Shown here piece after piece: positions 1 to 10,962 of a stretch of 27,893 bases of DNA. The stretch's first letter is position 1; every line of letters begins with the position of its first letter. The DNA lies in contig NC_017059.1 of NCBI RefSeq assembly GCF_000284415.1, forward strand, positions 2,893,633 through 2,921,525, in the 5' to 3' direction. Position numbers and translations under genes: made by a program. Origin of the DNA: Pararhodospirillum photometricum DSM 122. GTDB lineage: Bacteria; Pseudomonadota; Alphaproteobacteria; Rhodospirillales; Rhodospirillaceae. The notes under the pieces were generated by a model. The model saw only the letters and a program-made list of their open reading frames with translations, had not been told where the DNA came from and made no database searches.

Positions 1-2
1 CG

Positions 3-154
3 GCACTCCTGGCGGATGTCGATGGCGGCAAGCTGTCGTGCAACGCGGCGGCGGTCGAGATGGGGTACCGCAAGCGCAAGAGCCCGCTGGACACGATGAA
101 AGCCGCCTGGGCGAAGGCCAGCGGGCGGAGTTTCTGCGGCGCATCATGAGTTAA
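3..154 (+). pseudogene. 3' end of a small phage-associated ORF, frameshifted
   Basis: An open frame enters from the left edge in frame 3 and ends at TGA 147-149. It reads as a basic helical protein (…VEMGYRKRKSPLDTMKAAWAKA). Around 113-125 the protein-like reading jumps to frame 2, which continues QRAEFLRRIMS and stops at TAA 152-154. This suggests a small deletion near the 3' end. I do not recognise the family. The basic RKRK stretch and the portal gene just downstream suggest a small prophage protein encoded upstream of the packaging genes. Only the C-terminal ~48 residues are visible, so function is unassigned. Confidence 0.35.
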
Positions 155-246
155 TGACGTTTTAACAGCTTGACAAGGAACGATAATCGAACACCGATGA
201 CGCCTTGACTCTATCGCCGCGACTCGTCAAGATTGTGCGCTGGGCT

Positions 247-798
247 ATGGAGTCGCTGATGCGCTGGTTTGGTCGAGGCAAAAAGGAAACGCGGGGCTGG
301 GGCGAGTTAGAGCGCCTGATCCTGGCCGCGAATGAGACGGCGGCGGGGATCAGTGTTTCGCCTGACTCGGCGCTTGAATACGCCCCGGTGCTGGCAGCGG
401 TGCGCTTGATTTCTGAATCCGTCGCTATGCTTCCCGTCCACCTGTACGAAAGCGACGGTGGCGACAAGCGACGTGCGGACGATCATCCGCTGGAACGCTT
501 GATGACCCGACTCCCGAACCCCTGGACTACCGCGTTTCAGATGAAAGCGGACCTGACCGCCGCGCTGTTGCTGGATGGCGAGGCGTTTGCCCTGGTGATC
601 CGGGGGCGCGATGGGTCCGTGATCGAGGTCACGCCATTGCCCAGGGGCAGCGTGTCGGTGGAAACCCTCGAAGACTTGGCGCCCCAGTACCGGGTTTCGC
701 TGGCTTCGGGCGAACAGCGGATCCTGGGGCCGGGCGAGGTGCTTCACCTTCGCGGCTTGGGCACGCTCCCCAACACTAGCGCTTGTAAATTCCCATAA
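247..798 (+). pseudogene. HK97-type phage portal protein, N-terminal fragment
   Basis: The product resembles the N-terminal part of HK97-family portal proteins, which form the dodecameric ring for DNA packaging at the capsid vertex. Recognisable stretches are GISVSPDSALEYAPVLAAVR, a LISESVAMLPVHLYE helix, the DDHPLERLMTRLPNPW segment, and a GEVLHLRGLG motif near residue 170. Family members are usually about 380-430 residues; this one stops after 183. The last portal-like codon is near 762, and the next residues (TLPNTSACKFP) are non-homologous and read into rRNA spacer. The chosen ATG at 247 fits a typical MxxxxRWFGR start; an in-frame TTG lies at 205. No packaging or capsid genes follow, so this is a prophage relic cut by recombination or by a misassembly. 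Confidence 0.75.
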
Positions 799-808
799 CG
801 ACATCATC

Positions 809-952
809 AGACGGCTTCGATGGCTTGGTGGTCATGGCGAACAGGAAACACCCGATCCCATCCCGAACTCGGCCGTGAAACTGTTCAGCGCCAATGGTAC
901 TGCGTCTTAAGGCGTGGGAGAGTCGGTCGCCGCCAGGCCTTCAAAGCCGTCT
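809..952 (+). other. Processing stem flanking 5S rRNA
   Basis: AGACGGCTT at 809-817 is perfectly complementary to AAGCCGTCT at 944-952, just outside the 5S rRNA. Such stems in rRNA precursors are typical RNase processing sites. The stem shows that the 23S-5S spacer is original rRNA-operon sequence back to at least about 809, probably to about 770. Confidence 0.6.
822..939 (+). rRNA. rrf: 5S ribosomal RNA
   Basis: The sequence carries the conserved 5S core (ACACCCGATCCCATCCCGAA, CTCGGCCGT, AATGGTACTGCGTC, GTGGGAGAGT). The terminal helix I pairs 822-830 (GGCUUGGUG) with 931-939 (CGCCAGGCC), including G-U pairs. Length is about 118 nt, normal for the family. It is the 3' part of an rRNA operon: initiator tRNA and a terminator follow. 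No 23S or 16S rRNA is upstream; the expected 23S is replaced by a portal gene fragment. Exact ends are inferred from the helix. Confidence 0.93.
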
Positions 953-989
953 GTCAAAAAACCCTCTTTACACTGTCAAATAGCCTTAT

Positions 990-1066
<77 letters not shown>

Positions 1067-1081
1067 AAATTCATGAAAAAA

Positions 1082-1111
1082 GGCGTTAGCTCAAGGGCTA
1101 ACGCCTTTTTT
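1082..1111 (+). terminator. Rho-independent terminator of the rrn remnant
   Basis: A perfect 9-bp stem, GGCGTTAGC (1082-1090) and GCTAACGCC (1097-1105), closes a six-base loop and is followed by six T (1106-1111). It lies 15 nt after the tRNA CCA end and is preceded by an A-run, so it could act in both directions. It closes the 5S/tRNA-fMet transcript. Confidence 0.9.
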
Positions 1112-1295
1112 GCGTCCCAGACTCGGCACAGTTAACACATAGGTAACAGGCGAAGGCGTATGTGGTGCGGGAATCCTCCCCCCCACCCGCGCTTGACCCC
1201 GTCCTCTCTCCGCTGGCAGGGTCGCCCGATTTTCGAACTTCGAGCGGGATGGACCCCATGGCCGGCAAGACATCTCTTTCTCCTGAAACCCTATA

Positions 1296-1763
1296 TGTTT
1301 GGTCCCGGGAATTGATGGTGCATTCTCGATACAGGACTGGAAGGATGCGCTATGGGCCAGATTCTTCACGGGAGCGCCACGACGACAGAGGCGGTGCGTC
1401 GAGCGATACAGCATGAGAGCCTGAGAGGGGCCTGGCCCGCCGGTACGGGATCAACCCCAAGACGGTCGCCAAGTGGAAAGCTCGCTCCTCCGTGGCGGAC
1501 GAAAAGACGGGCCCGAAGAATGCCGGATCAACGGTGCTCTCCTCCGGGGAGGAAGCCGTCATCGGCGCGTTTCGGCGATATCCACTACGACGATCACGAT
1601 CAACTCCGCCGACATCTGGCCGACTTCGTGAACGCTTACAATTTCGCTCGAAGACTGAAGACCTTACGAAGGCTCACACCCTACGAATTCGTCTGCAAAA
1701 CCTAGTCAACCGAACCAGATCGCTTCAACCACGATCCGTACCACCAATTCCCGGGACTAAACA
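1296..1763 (+). mobile_element. Decayed IS481-family insertion sequence
   Basis: The element is bounded by imperfect inverted repeats. The left end at 1296-1320 begins TGTTTGGTCCCGGGAATTG; the right end at 1742-1763 is its complement (CAATTCCCGGGACTAAACA). The internal coding sequence matches both ends of an IS481-type transposase. Span is about 470 bp where intact relatives are about 1.0-1.1 kb, so the central catalytic part has been deleted. No target-site duplication is evident at the flanks. Confidence 0.8.
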
Positions 1764-1768
1764 TCTAA
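1352..1768 (+). pseudogene. IS481-family transposase remnant
   Basis: The N-terminus MGQILHGSATTTEAVRRAIQ is the characteristic start of one IS481 transposase group. After a frameshift near 1420 the helix-turn-helix part continues in another frame as LARRYGINPKTVAKWKARSS, then KTGPKNAGSTVL and EEAVIGAFRR. The DDE core (roughly 170 residues) is missing: reading resumes near 1585 with the C-terminus YDDHDQLRRHLADFVNAYNF and ARRLKTLRRLTPYEFVCKT. A TAG at 1703-1705 replaces a tryptophan codon expected there; the frame then continues STEPDRF…QFPGLNI to TAA 1766-1768. With frameshift, internal deletion and nonsense codon, it cannot encode an active enzyme. Confidence 0.85.
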
Positions 1769-1894
1769 TTAGTGAGAGTTGGTATAACACCACTCCTCGG
1801 GACACTATCGTGGCTCAGGGCTCATTGCGCTTCCCCCCAGTTTGGCCGTAACGTTATCCTTTGTGCCTGTGTCATCCCGCAGAGGGGCAAATCC

Positions 1895-3043
1895 ATGGAT
1901 GCCTTCACTTTTTTTAATCCCACCACGCTGGAGTTTGGTGCCGGCAAGGAGCCTCTGATTGGTGTACGCGTGGCGGGGTATGGTCTTAAGAAAGTTCTGC
2001 TGTGCTATGGCAGCGAGCGCATCAAGCGCGATGGTCTGTTTGAGACCGTCACCGCCAGCCTCGCGGAGCAGGGCGTCGCCTGGGTTGAACTGGGGGGGAT
2101 CGTTAGCAATCCCGTCATTTCAAAGGTCCGGGAGGGGATTGGGCTGGTGCAGGCCCATCAGGTGGACGCCGTCTTGAGCGTCGGTGGGGGCTCGGTGCTG
2201 GACAGTGTCAAGGCCATCGCCGCCGGGGCGGTCTACGCGGGAGACGTTTGGGATCTGTTTTCGGGGAAGGCGCGGATCACCAGCGCGCTTCCCGTGTTTG
2301 CCATTTTGACCTTGGCGGCGACGGGCAGCGAGATGAACCCGGGCGCCGTGGTGACCAATGAAGAGACTAAGGAAAAGTTCTTCATCATGTCGCCCGCCTT
2401 GTTCCCCAAGGTTTCCATCGTGAGCCCGGTGTTGATGCGCAGCATCTCGCGGGAGTACTTGATTTATTCCGCGTCCGATGTCATTGCTCATCTGATCGAG
2501 GTTTATTTTACCGCGCCCTCTTATCCCAAGCTACAATCAAGGATTGTTGAATCCCTGATTGCCACGGTCATCGAAACCACCGAGGCGCTGCTGGCCGACC
2601 CGGCCGATGATGCGGCGCGCGCTCAGTTTGCCTGGGCGGCGACCCTGGCTCTCAATGGCTTGACGTCGGCGGGGGCTGGGGGATTCAGCTACCCCAATCA
2701 CGCCATCGAGCATGCGCTGTCGGCCTTGTACAACGTGCCGCACGGGGCGGGGCTGTCGGTGGTGGTGCCCGCTTGGATGAAATGGTTCCATTCCCGTAAC
2801 TTGGCCCAGTTCGAGCGGTTTGCGCGGACGCTCTTTGGGGTTCAAACGGCCGAGCAGGGCATTGCCGCGTTGGAAGACTGGTTCGCCAGAATCGGCACCC
2901 CGACGCGCCTGTCGCACCTGGGCATCCCGGAGACCGACCTTCCCGCCATCGTCGAGAACGCGCGGGGCAACATGGCGGCTTTTGGCCTTGCGGGTCTTTA
3001 CACGCCTGAGGTGATCTTTCGCGTTCTGGCCAACGCTGTATAA
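1895..3043 (+). CDS. Iron-containing alcohol dehydrogenase (YqhD/BDH type)
   Basis: A 382-residue group III metal-dependent alcohol dehydrogenase, expected in the cytoplasm to reduce aldehydes to alcohols with NAD(P)H. The N-terminus FTFFNPTTLEFGAG is typical of the butanol dehydrogenase/YqhD branch. The nucleotide-binding GGGS is at residues 97-100 (SVGGGSVLDSVKAIA). The metal ligands line up as D195 and H199 (SASDVIAHL), H273 (NHAIEHAL) and H283 (NVPHGAGL), with the TGSEMNPGAV motif at about 143-152, so the active site appears intact. I chose ATG 1895 because the family starts at this MxxFxFxNPT; AGAGG lies about 9 nt upstream. An upstream in-frame extension to 1772 has no family character. 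Its substrate cannot be read from the sequence. Confidence 0.92.
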   Translation: MDAFTFFNPTTLEFGAGKEPLIGVRVAGYGLKKVLLCYGSERIKRDGLFETVTASLAEQGVAWVELGGIVSNPVISKVREGIGLVQAHQVDAVLSVGGGSVLDSVKAIAAGAVYAGDVWDLFSGKARITSALPVFAILTLAATGSEMNPGAVVTNEETKEKFFIMSPALFPKVSIVSPVLMRSISREYLIYSASDVIAHLIEVYFTAPSYPKLQSRIVESLIATVIETTEALLADPADDAARAQFAWAATLALNGLTSAGAGGFSYPNHAIEHALSALYNVPHGAGLSVVVPAWMKWFHSRNLAQFERFARTLFGVQTAEQGIAALEDWFARIGTPTRLSHLGIPETDLPAIVENARGNMAAFGLAGLYTPEVIFRVLANAV

Positions 3044-3048
3044 GGATA

Positions 3049-3084
3049 GGAAGGCTGGGGAGGCTCGCCTCCCCAGGCCCCTCC
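3049..3084 (+). repeat. Palindromic intergenic repeat, copy A
   Basis: Stem CTGGGGAGGC (3055-3064) and GCCTCCCCAG (3067-3076) within a repeat that recurs at 5434, 6506, 10963, 11027 and 12720. It starts 5 nt after the stop of the alcohol dehydrogenase, in the orientation GGAAGG-stem-CCCCTC. No T-run follows. It probably forms a 3'-end hairpin of that mRNA. Confidence 0.8.
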
Positions 3085-3140
3085 CTTCCCAGGGGGGCGG
3101 TGCCCGCTTCCCCTGTCCTATGGGATAAAGGACGAAGAGG

Positions 3141-5427
3141 ATGACCCGCATCACTCCAACGCCCCGCAAAGGGGATCCCGCTGAGAGGGCTGCCTTTGTC
3201 GAGGCGTTGTTGGCGAGGATGACCCTTCAGGAAAAGTTGGGCCAACTCAACTTGCTAACCAGCAACATTCCCCTGGAGTCCGACCGGGCCGACGAGATCC
3301 GGGCCGGCAAGGTGGGCGGGCTGCTGGGCGGATTGCACAACTGCTCGTTTGGTGTGGGCGGTCCCCAGGCCTTGCGGGAAATCCAGGAGATTGCCGTACA
3401 GGGCTCGCGCCTGGGCATTCCGCTCCTGCTGGCTTTTGATGTCATCCATGGTCATGAAACGGTCTTTCCCATTCCGTTGGGACTGTCGTGCACCTGGGAT
3501 CCCGAGTTTGTGCGCAAGGCGGCCCGGGTTGCTGCCCGTGAGGCCAGTGCCAGTGGGATCAACTGGGTGTTCTCGCCCATGGTCGATATCGCCCGCGACC
3601 CCCGCTGGGGGCGGATCGCTGAGGGGTCGGGGGAAGATCCCTATTTGGGGGCCTGCCTCGCCGAGGCGATGGTGGCGGGGCTGCAAGGCGACGATCTCGC
3701 CAACCCGGACAGCGTCATGGCCTGCGTCAAACACTTCGTGGCGTATGGCGCCGCCCAGGGCGGCCGGGATTACAATAATGCCGACATGAGCCCGGCCCAC
3801 CTCTATGACGTCTATCTGCCGCCGTTCCAGGCGGCGGTGGCCGCTGGGGTTGGGTCGGCCATGATGGCGTTTTCGGCGCTCAACGGCCTTCCTTCCCATG
3901 CCGATGCCACGCTCCTGGAGCGCTTCCTGCCTGGGGTGTTGCGGGTCTCGGATTTCGACGGCATTCCCGAGATGATCGCCCACGGTCTGGGCGACGAGGC
4001 GGGCCAGATCAACGAGGATGATCCGCTGGCAACCCTGTCGGAACGCGCGTTGCGGGCTGGCGTCCACATGGACATGATGGGCCACGGGTATTTCACCCGT
4101 CTTGAAGCCTCGCTGGCGGCCGGGCGCGTGACCGAGGCCCAGATTGAGGACGCCTGCCGCGCCGTGCTGGCCGCCAAATACGACCTTGGCCTGTTCGCCG
4201 ATCCCTTTGCCCGGTTTGACGAGACCCGCGCCGCCATCACCCTGGCCGACCCGGAAACCCGCGCCGTGGCCCGCGAGGGGGCCGCTGCCGCCTGCGTGCT
4301 TCTCAAGAACACCGGGGGCCTGTTGCCCTTGCCCAAGATCGGCCAGACCGTGGCGGTGATTGGACCGCTGGCCGACGACCCAAAGAACATCCTGGGGCCC
4401 TGGAGTTTCCAGGGCAACGTTGAAGCGGCGGTGTCCGTGCTGGAGGGAATTCGGACCAAGATTGGGCACGGGGCGGTTCGCGCCGCCCGGGGGGGCGAAC
4501 ATTACCGAAGACCCCAGGATGATCGAGCTGCTCAACTTTGCCGGCCCCAAGGTGAGCCTGGATCCCCGGCCGTCGGCCGCTCTGATCGCCGAGGCGGTGG
4601 CGGTGGCCAACACCGCCGATGTTGTGGTGGCCGTGCTGGGCGAGGCCGCCGAGATGTCGGGCGAGGCGGCCTCGCGCCTTGACATCGGTTTGCCTGAGGG
4701 CCAGCGGGCCTTGTTGGCCGCCCTGAAGGCCACCGGCAAACCCTTGGTGCTCGTGGTTCTCAACGGCCGCCCCTTGACCTTGCCCTGGGAGGCCGAGGTC
4801 GTGGACGCCCTGCTGATCACGTGGTTCGGGGGCAGCGAGGCCGGCAATGCCATTGCGGATCTGTTGTTTGGCGACCGTCCGCCTGAGGGCAAACTGACCA
4901 CCACGTGGCCCCACCACGTCGGCCAAGTGCCACTGTCCTACGACCGCCCCACCACTGGCCGTCCCGGCTCTCCCACCAATGACCCGGGCAAATATTCGAC
5001 CCGCTGTTATATTGATGGATCGTCAGAACCGCTCTTCCCCTTTGGGTTCGGCCTCAGCACCACCACCTTCGCCTATGGCCCGGTCACGGCGGACAAAACA
5101 AGCCTGTGGGGCGACGACGTTTTGACGGTGAGCGTCACCGTGACCAATACCGGCCCCCGGTTTGGCCGGGAGGTCGTCCAACTCTATGTGACGGATCCGG
5201 TGGCCAGCGTGGTGAGACCCGGCCGGCTGCTGCGCGGGTTCAAAAAGATCGCTCTGGCTCCGGGCGAGGCGCAAACCGTCTCCTTTGCCCTGACACCGCA
5301 TGATCTGGAATTTCACACCCCAGACTTGCGCCGGATCTGGGAACCCGGCCGCTTCATCATCGGGGTCGGCCCCCACGTCCAGGACCTTCAGACCCTCGAT
5401 ATCGTCTGGAACAAAACCGCGCCTTAA
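3141..5427 (+). CDS. bglX: GH3 beta-glucosidase, BglX-like, with a frameshift
   Basis: A glycoside hydrolase family 3 protein of about 761 residues once the frame is repaired, expected to release glucose from the non-reducing end of beta-glucosides. The TIM-barrel domain has AFDVIHGHETVFPIPLG, SPMVDIARDPRWGRIAEG and KHFVAYGAAQGGRDYN, with the probable nucleophile Asp271 in VSDFDGI. The second domain has ADVVVAVLGEAAEMSGEAAS and NGRPL; a C-terminal FnIII-like domain includes VTNTGPRFGREVVQLYV and LRGFKKIALAPGE. Reading shifts from the frame of 3141 (which would stop at 4682) to the frame ending at 5427, at seven G (4489-4495). Six G would give continuous RAARGANITEDP. Unlike E. coli BglX no signal peptide is seen, so it may be cytoplasmic. 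AAGGA at 3128-3132 supports the ATG. The strand before the nucleophile is shortened (see findings). Confidence 0.85.
4489..4495 (+). other. Seven-G homopolymer carrying the bglX frameshift
   Basis: A run of seven G at the exact point where the GH3 reading changes frame. Removing one G restores an uninterrupted BglX-type protein. The run may be a sequencing error, a fixed mutation, or a slippage site; the sequence alone cannot distinguish these. Confidence 0.7.
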
Positions 5428-5433
5428 ACGCAC

Positions 5434-5469
5434 GAGGGGTCTGGGGAGGCCTCGCCTCCCCAGCCTTCT
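5434..5469 (-). repeat. Palindromic intergenic repeat, copy B
   Basis: Stem 5441-5450 with 5454-5463, three-base spacer. On the minus strand it abuts the meaB stop codon (5469-5471), and it lies 6 nt beyond the GH3 stop on the plus strand. It therefore sits between two convergent genes and could serve as a shared 3'-end hairpin. Confidence 0.8.
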
Positions 5470-6464
5470 TACTCTGCCGTCACCCCAAAAGCCTCGAGAA
5501 TCCGGGTGGCCGCCAAAGTCGCCGTGGTCCCCCCCCGGGTCACCGCCTCGGTCAACACAGGCAACAAGGCCCGCACCTCGGGATGCCCATGCACCGCATC
5601 CTTGAGGCGGTCCTCCACCATGGACCACATCCAATCAACCTGTTGCCCCTGACGGCGAGCCTGAAGGGCCCCGTTTTGGGTCATGCGGGTGCGGTACTCG
5701 AACACCTTCTCCCACAGCTCATCCAGCCCTTCGCCCGAAAGACCGGCGCAGGAGACCACAGGGGGAACCCAGTCGGGATGGGCTGGCGTCATGATCGACA
5801 AGGCGGCACGATATTGCGAGACCGCTAAGGCCGCCTTGTCCCGATTGGGGCCATCGGCCTTGTTGACCGCGATCATGTCGGCCAACTCCAAGATGCCTTT
5901 CTTGATGCCCTGCAACTCGTCACCGGCCCCGGGCAGCATCAAAACCAAGAAGAAATCGACCATGTCGGCGACCAGGGTTTCCGACTGGCCGGTGCCCACG
6001 GTTTCCACCAGAACCACGTCGTAACCAGCGGCCTCGACGACGATCATGGTCTCACGAGTGGCTCGGCCCACCCCGCCCAGCCGCCCGCCCGAAGGCGAGG
6101 GACGGATGAAGGCGTTAGGATCCACCGAAAGCCGCTCCATGCGCGTCTTGTCGCCCAGGATGGAGCCACCCGATCGCGACGACGAGGGATCGACGGCCAG
6201 AACGGCGACCCGGTGCCCCCGGGCGGTGAGCCGGCACCCCAAGCCCTCGATAAACGTCGATTTGCCTACACCGGGCACACCGGACAACCCGACCCGATGG
6301 GCCCGGCCGGCGTGCGGCAACAAACGGGTCAACATCTCCTGGGCCAAACGCTGATGATCGGCCCGCCGGCTTTCCACCAAGGTAATGGCCCGCGCCACAA
6401 CCGCCCGATCCCCCGCCAAAACCCCGTTTACCAAGTCATCGAGAGAAAGCACAAACCGAGCCAT
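5469..6464 (-). CDS. meaB: Methylmalonyl-CoA mutase-associated GTPase MeaB
   Basis: A 331-residue G3E-family P-loop GTPase (also called ArgK/MMAA). It acts as a chaperone of adenosylcobalamin-dependent methylmalonyl-CoA mutase, gating cofactor loading and protecting the enzyme from inactivation. The Walker A motif GVPGVGKST is at residues 62-70; VLAVDPSSSRSGGSILGDKTRM, ETVGTGQSE and the base-recognition NKAD are all present, so it should be active. It is the third gene of the mutA-mutB-meaB set on the minus strand, 95 nt behind mutB with a palindromic repeat (copy C) between. Upstream of its ATG I see only a weak ribosome-binding site, so meaB may be expressed at a lower level than the mutase. 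Confidence 0.95.
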   Translation of the reverse strand: MARFVLSLDDLVNGVLAGDRAVVARAITLVESRRADHQRLAQEMLTRLLPHAGRAHRVGLSGVPGVGKSTFIEGLGCRLTARGHRVAVLAVDPSSSRSGGSILGDKTRMERLSVDPNAFIRPSPSGGRLGGVGRATRETMIVVEAAGYDVVLVETVGTGQSETLVADMVDFFLVLMLPGAGDELQGIKKGILELADMIAVNKADGPNRDKAALAVSQYRAALSIMTPAHPDWVPPVVSCAGLSGEGLDELWEKVFEYRTRMTQNGALQARRQGQQVDWMWSMVEDRLKDAVHGHPEVRALLPVLTEAVTRGGTTATLAATRILEAFGVTAE

Positions 6465-6505
6465 AAAATTCTAAACCACCGTTGTTGGTTATTCCCCCAA
6501 AGAAC

Positions 6506-6540
6506 GAGGGGTCTGGGGAGGCCCGCCTCCCCAGCCTTCC
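6506..6540 (-). repeat. Palindromic intergenic repeat, copy C (inside an operon)
   Basis: Stem 6513-6522 with 6525-6534. The 35-bp sequence is identical to copy D2 and to the reverse complement of copy D1. On the minus strand it follows the mutB stop by about 19 nt and precedes meaB by about 41 nt, so an mRNA from mutAB into meaB must pass through the hairpin. Confidence 0.85.
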
Positions 6541-6559
6541 TCTTTTCTTTCCTCAGCCC

Positions 6560-8745
<2,186 letters not shown>

Positions 8746-8749
<4 letters not shown>

Positions 8750-10842
8750 GGGGTGGTTCCTTCCACGGGCAGGCCCAGATGGGCATGCAGGTCGCGCAGG
8801 GTGGCGAGAACATCGCAGCCCACGTGAATGTACTGGTCAATGCCGGCCTGAGCCCAGGCCTCGGCGGCCTCGCCCGGCTTGCCGGCCAGATAAAGCCGGC
8901 TGAGACCCGCCGCCTTGAGGGCGCGCGCCACGGCCTCGGCCTGCTCGGCGTAGAGGGCATCGGTGGCGCACAGTGCGGCGACCGGCGCTTGGCTGGCCTG
9001 CCACGCCGCCACCGCGTCTTCCACGGTTTCCAGCACGCCGCCCGGCACCGCCTCGATCCCGCCGGCCTCGAACAGGTTGCGCGCGAAGGTGGCGCGGGCC
9101 GTGTGGTCGGCAATCGGCCCCAAGGTCACCAAGAACACCTGGGGATACTGGCCCTTGTCGGCCTTCCAGGCGTCGGCGGCATCGCGCAGGGCCTCGAAAT
9201 CCTCGGCCACGACATGCGGCTTGATGGCCACGGCACGACCGGCCATGCCATCGGACAGCGCGGCGACCAGGGTACCGAGGGTCGTGCCCTTGAGCGCCGC
9301 CTTGATGGCGGTGTCGGCACAGGCCACATCGGGCACCGTGGCGCGAGCGGCGGCCAGACGCGGCGCGGCGGCGGCGCGCAGGGCGGCAAGATCCACCGCC
9401 TCGGTCTCAACCGGGGCTTCGTTCAGGTTGGGGAACTCGTTGACCCCGGTCACCGCGTCGCGCCGCAGGCCCACGGCTTTGCGCCGGGCGGTCCAGGTGG
9501 CGTCAATATCGCGGGCCAAGGTGCCCTCGGTCAGGGCGTTCACCATGCCGCCGGCTTGCTCCAGCCCCTGGAAGCGCGTCCAGGCCTCGCGGGCGATCTG
9601 GTTGGTCAGGGTCTCGACGTACCACGAGCCGCCCGCCGGATCGACCACCCGGCCGACGCTGCTCTCTTCCATCAGCAGGATCTGAACGTTGCGGGCGATG
9701 CGCCGGGCGAAGTCGGTGGAGATCCCCAAGGCGGCATCGAACGGCGTCACCGTCAGGGTGTCAGCCCCGCCCACGGCACCGGCAAACCCGGCCACGGTGG
9801 TGCGCAGCATGTTCACCCACGGGTCGCGCCGCGTCAGCATGCGCGCTGCCGTGGTCGCGGCCACGCGCATGGCGCGGTCGGACTCGGGCACGCCGCACGC
9901 CTCCAACACTCGGGCCCACAGGCGGCGCAGGGCGCGCAGCTTGGCAATGCCGGTGAAGAAGTCGGCATCAAGCGGCAGCGAGAAGACGATCTGACGCGCC
10001 GCTGTGCCGGCATCAAGACCGGTGGCGGTCATGGCGCGCAGGTAGGCCACGCCGGTGGACAGCATGGCGGCCAGGGTTTGGACTTCGCTCGCCCCGCCAT
10101 CGTGATACGGTGCGCCGCTGACCTGCACAGCGGTGACGCGTGGCCACGTGGCGGCCGTATAGGCGGCCAGGGCTCCCAGACGCTCCAAGGCGCGCTCGAT
10201 GCTCATGGGCAGAACGCCGGTGGTGGCGAGGGCCCCCAGGGGGTCGGCGTTGAAGGCGCCCAGCGCGGCCCCAGCGGCGATTCCCTTGCGCTCCCACAGG
10301 GCGGCCAGCAAGGCAGCCGCGGCCTCGAAGGCGGCGCCGGCCTCCAGGGACACCGGGGCGATCTCGAGATAGACCCCGGCCAGCAGGGTTTCGAGGTCGC
10401 TCAGGGAGCCAATCATGACCCCTTCGGCCCCGGCCAGATCGGCGGCGGCGGTGGCATCGCTATCGAGCCCCACGCGCCCAGCGAGATCCAGGCGCACGCC
10501 CACGCTGGTGGCGCCGCGCTCCAGTTCCGACAGCACGATCTTGTTGGCAACGGCCGGGTCGGGATGGGTCACATCCTGGCGCACGTCCCAGCCGGCCACG
10601 GCCGAGCCGGTGGCGGTGGCGCCGCGCGTAAACGGCGTCGCGCCCGGGAAGCCGGCCGGGTCCTGGTCGCCGGGCCAGTCCGCCCGCGTATAAAGGGGCT
10701 GGATCGCAAACCCTTCATACGTGCGCGTCACCATTTTCTTGTCGAACGGCGCGCCATTCAGGGCCTTGGTAACCTGAGCCAGCCAATCCTCTTGGGTGGC
10801 GGCCGGAAAATCTGCGGCCAGCGCGAGGGTATGTTCGGTCAT
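8746..10842 (-). CDS. mutA: Methylmalonyl-CoA mutase small subunit
   Basis: A 698-residue paralogue of MutB that forms the non-catalytic half of the heterodimer. Barrel segments such as [20 protein letters not shown] and [18 protein letters not shown] parallel the large subunit. In the C-terminal domain the position of the DxHxxG cobalamin signature reads ADHTARATF, so the glycine-containing motif is missing, as is usual for this subunit. I chose ATG 10842 ([20 protein letters not shown]): the open frame runs upstream to 11469, but that extension crosses the palindromic repeats and the promoter region. AGGA lies close upstream of this ATG. It is first in the operon and overlaps mutB by 4 nt. 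The lack of the B12 motif is expected, not a defect. Confidence 0.95.
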
Positions 10843-10899
10843 GGGATCCTGATCGTTGTCAGTCCGGTGCGCGACGGCCGGGACGGCTGACGCTGCGGC

Positions 10900-10929
10900 A
10901 CCATAGCAAAGGCTATGGTTGCTCTTCAA
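10900..10929 (-). promoter_or_regulatory. Candidate sigma70 promoter and operator of mutAB
   Basis: On the minus strand TTGAAG (10924-10929) is separated by 18 nt from TATGGT (10900-10905). That is a plausible -35/-10 pair 58 nt or more upstream of the mutA ATG. The last 20 nt (10900-10919) form a perfect palindrome, ACCATAGC-4 nt-GCTATGGT, which covers the -10 and half the spacer. This geometry suits a repressor operator. It could instead be a small RNA hairpin; no T-run follows, so a terminator is less likely. Confidence 0.45.
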
Positions 10930-10962
10930 GCGGGGGGCGCTTTGCTTTGAGGAGGGAAAAAG

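Noticed and set aside
1114..1295. Possible gene between the rrn terminator and the IS
   Set aside because: Only short frames without ribosome sites or family character; possibly further decayed mobile DNA, but nothing I can name.
8779..10890. A 703-codon plus-strand open frame opposite mutA
   Set aside because: Same reason: complement-strand artefact of codon bias, no recognisable domain and no ribosome site.
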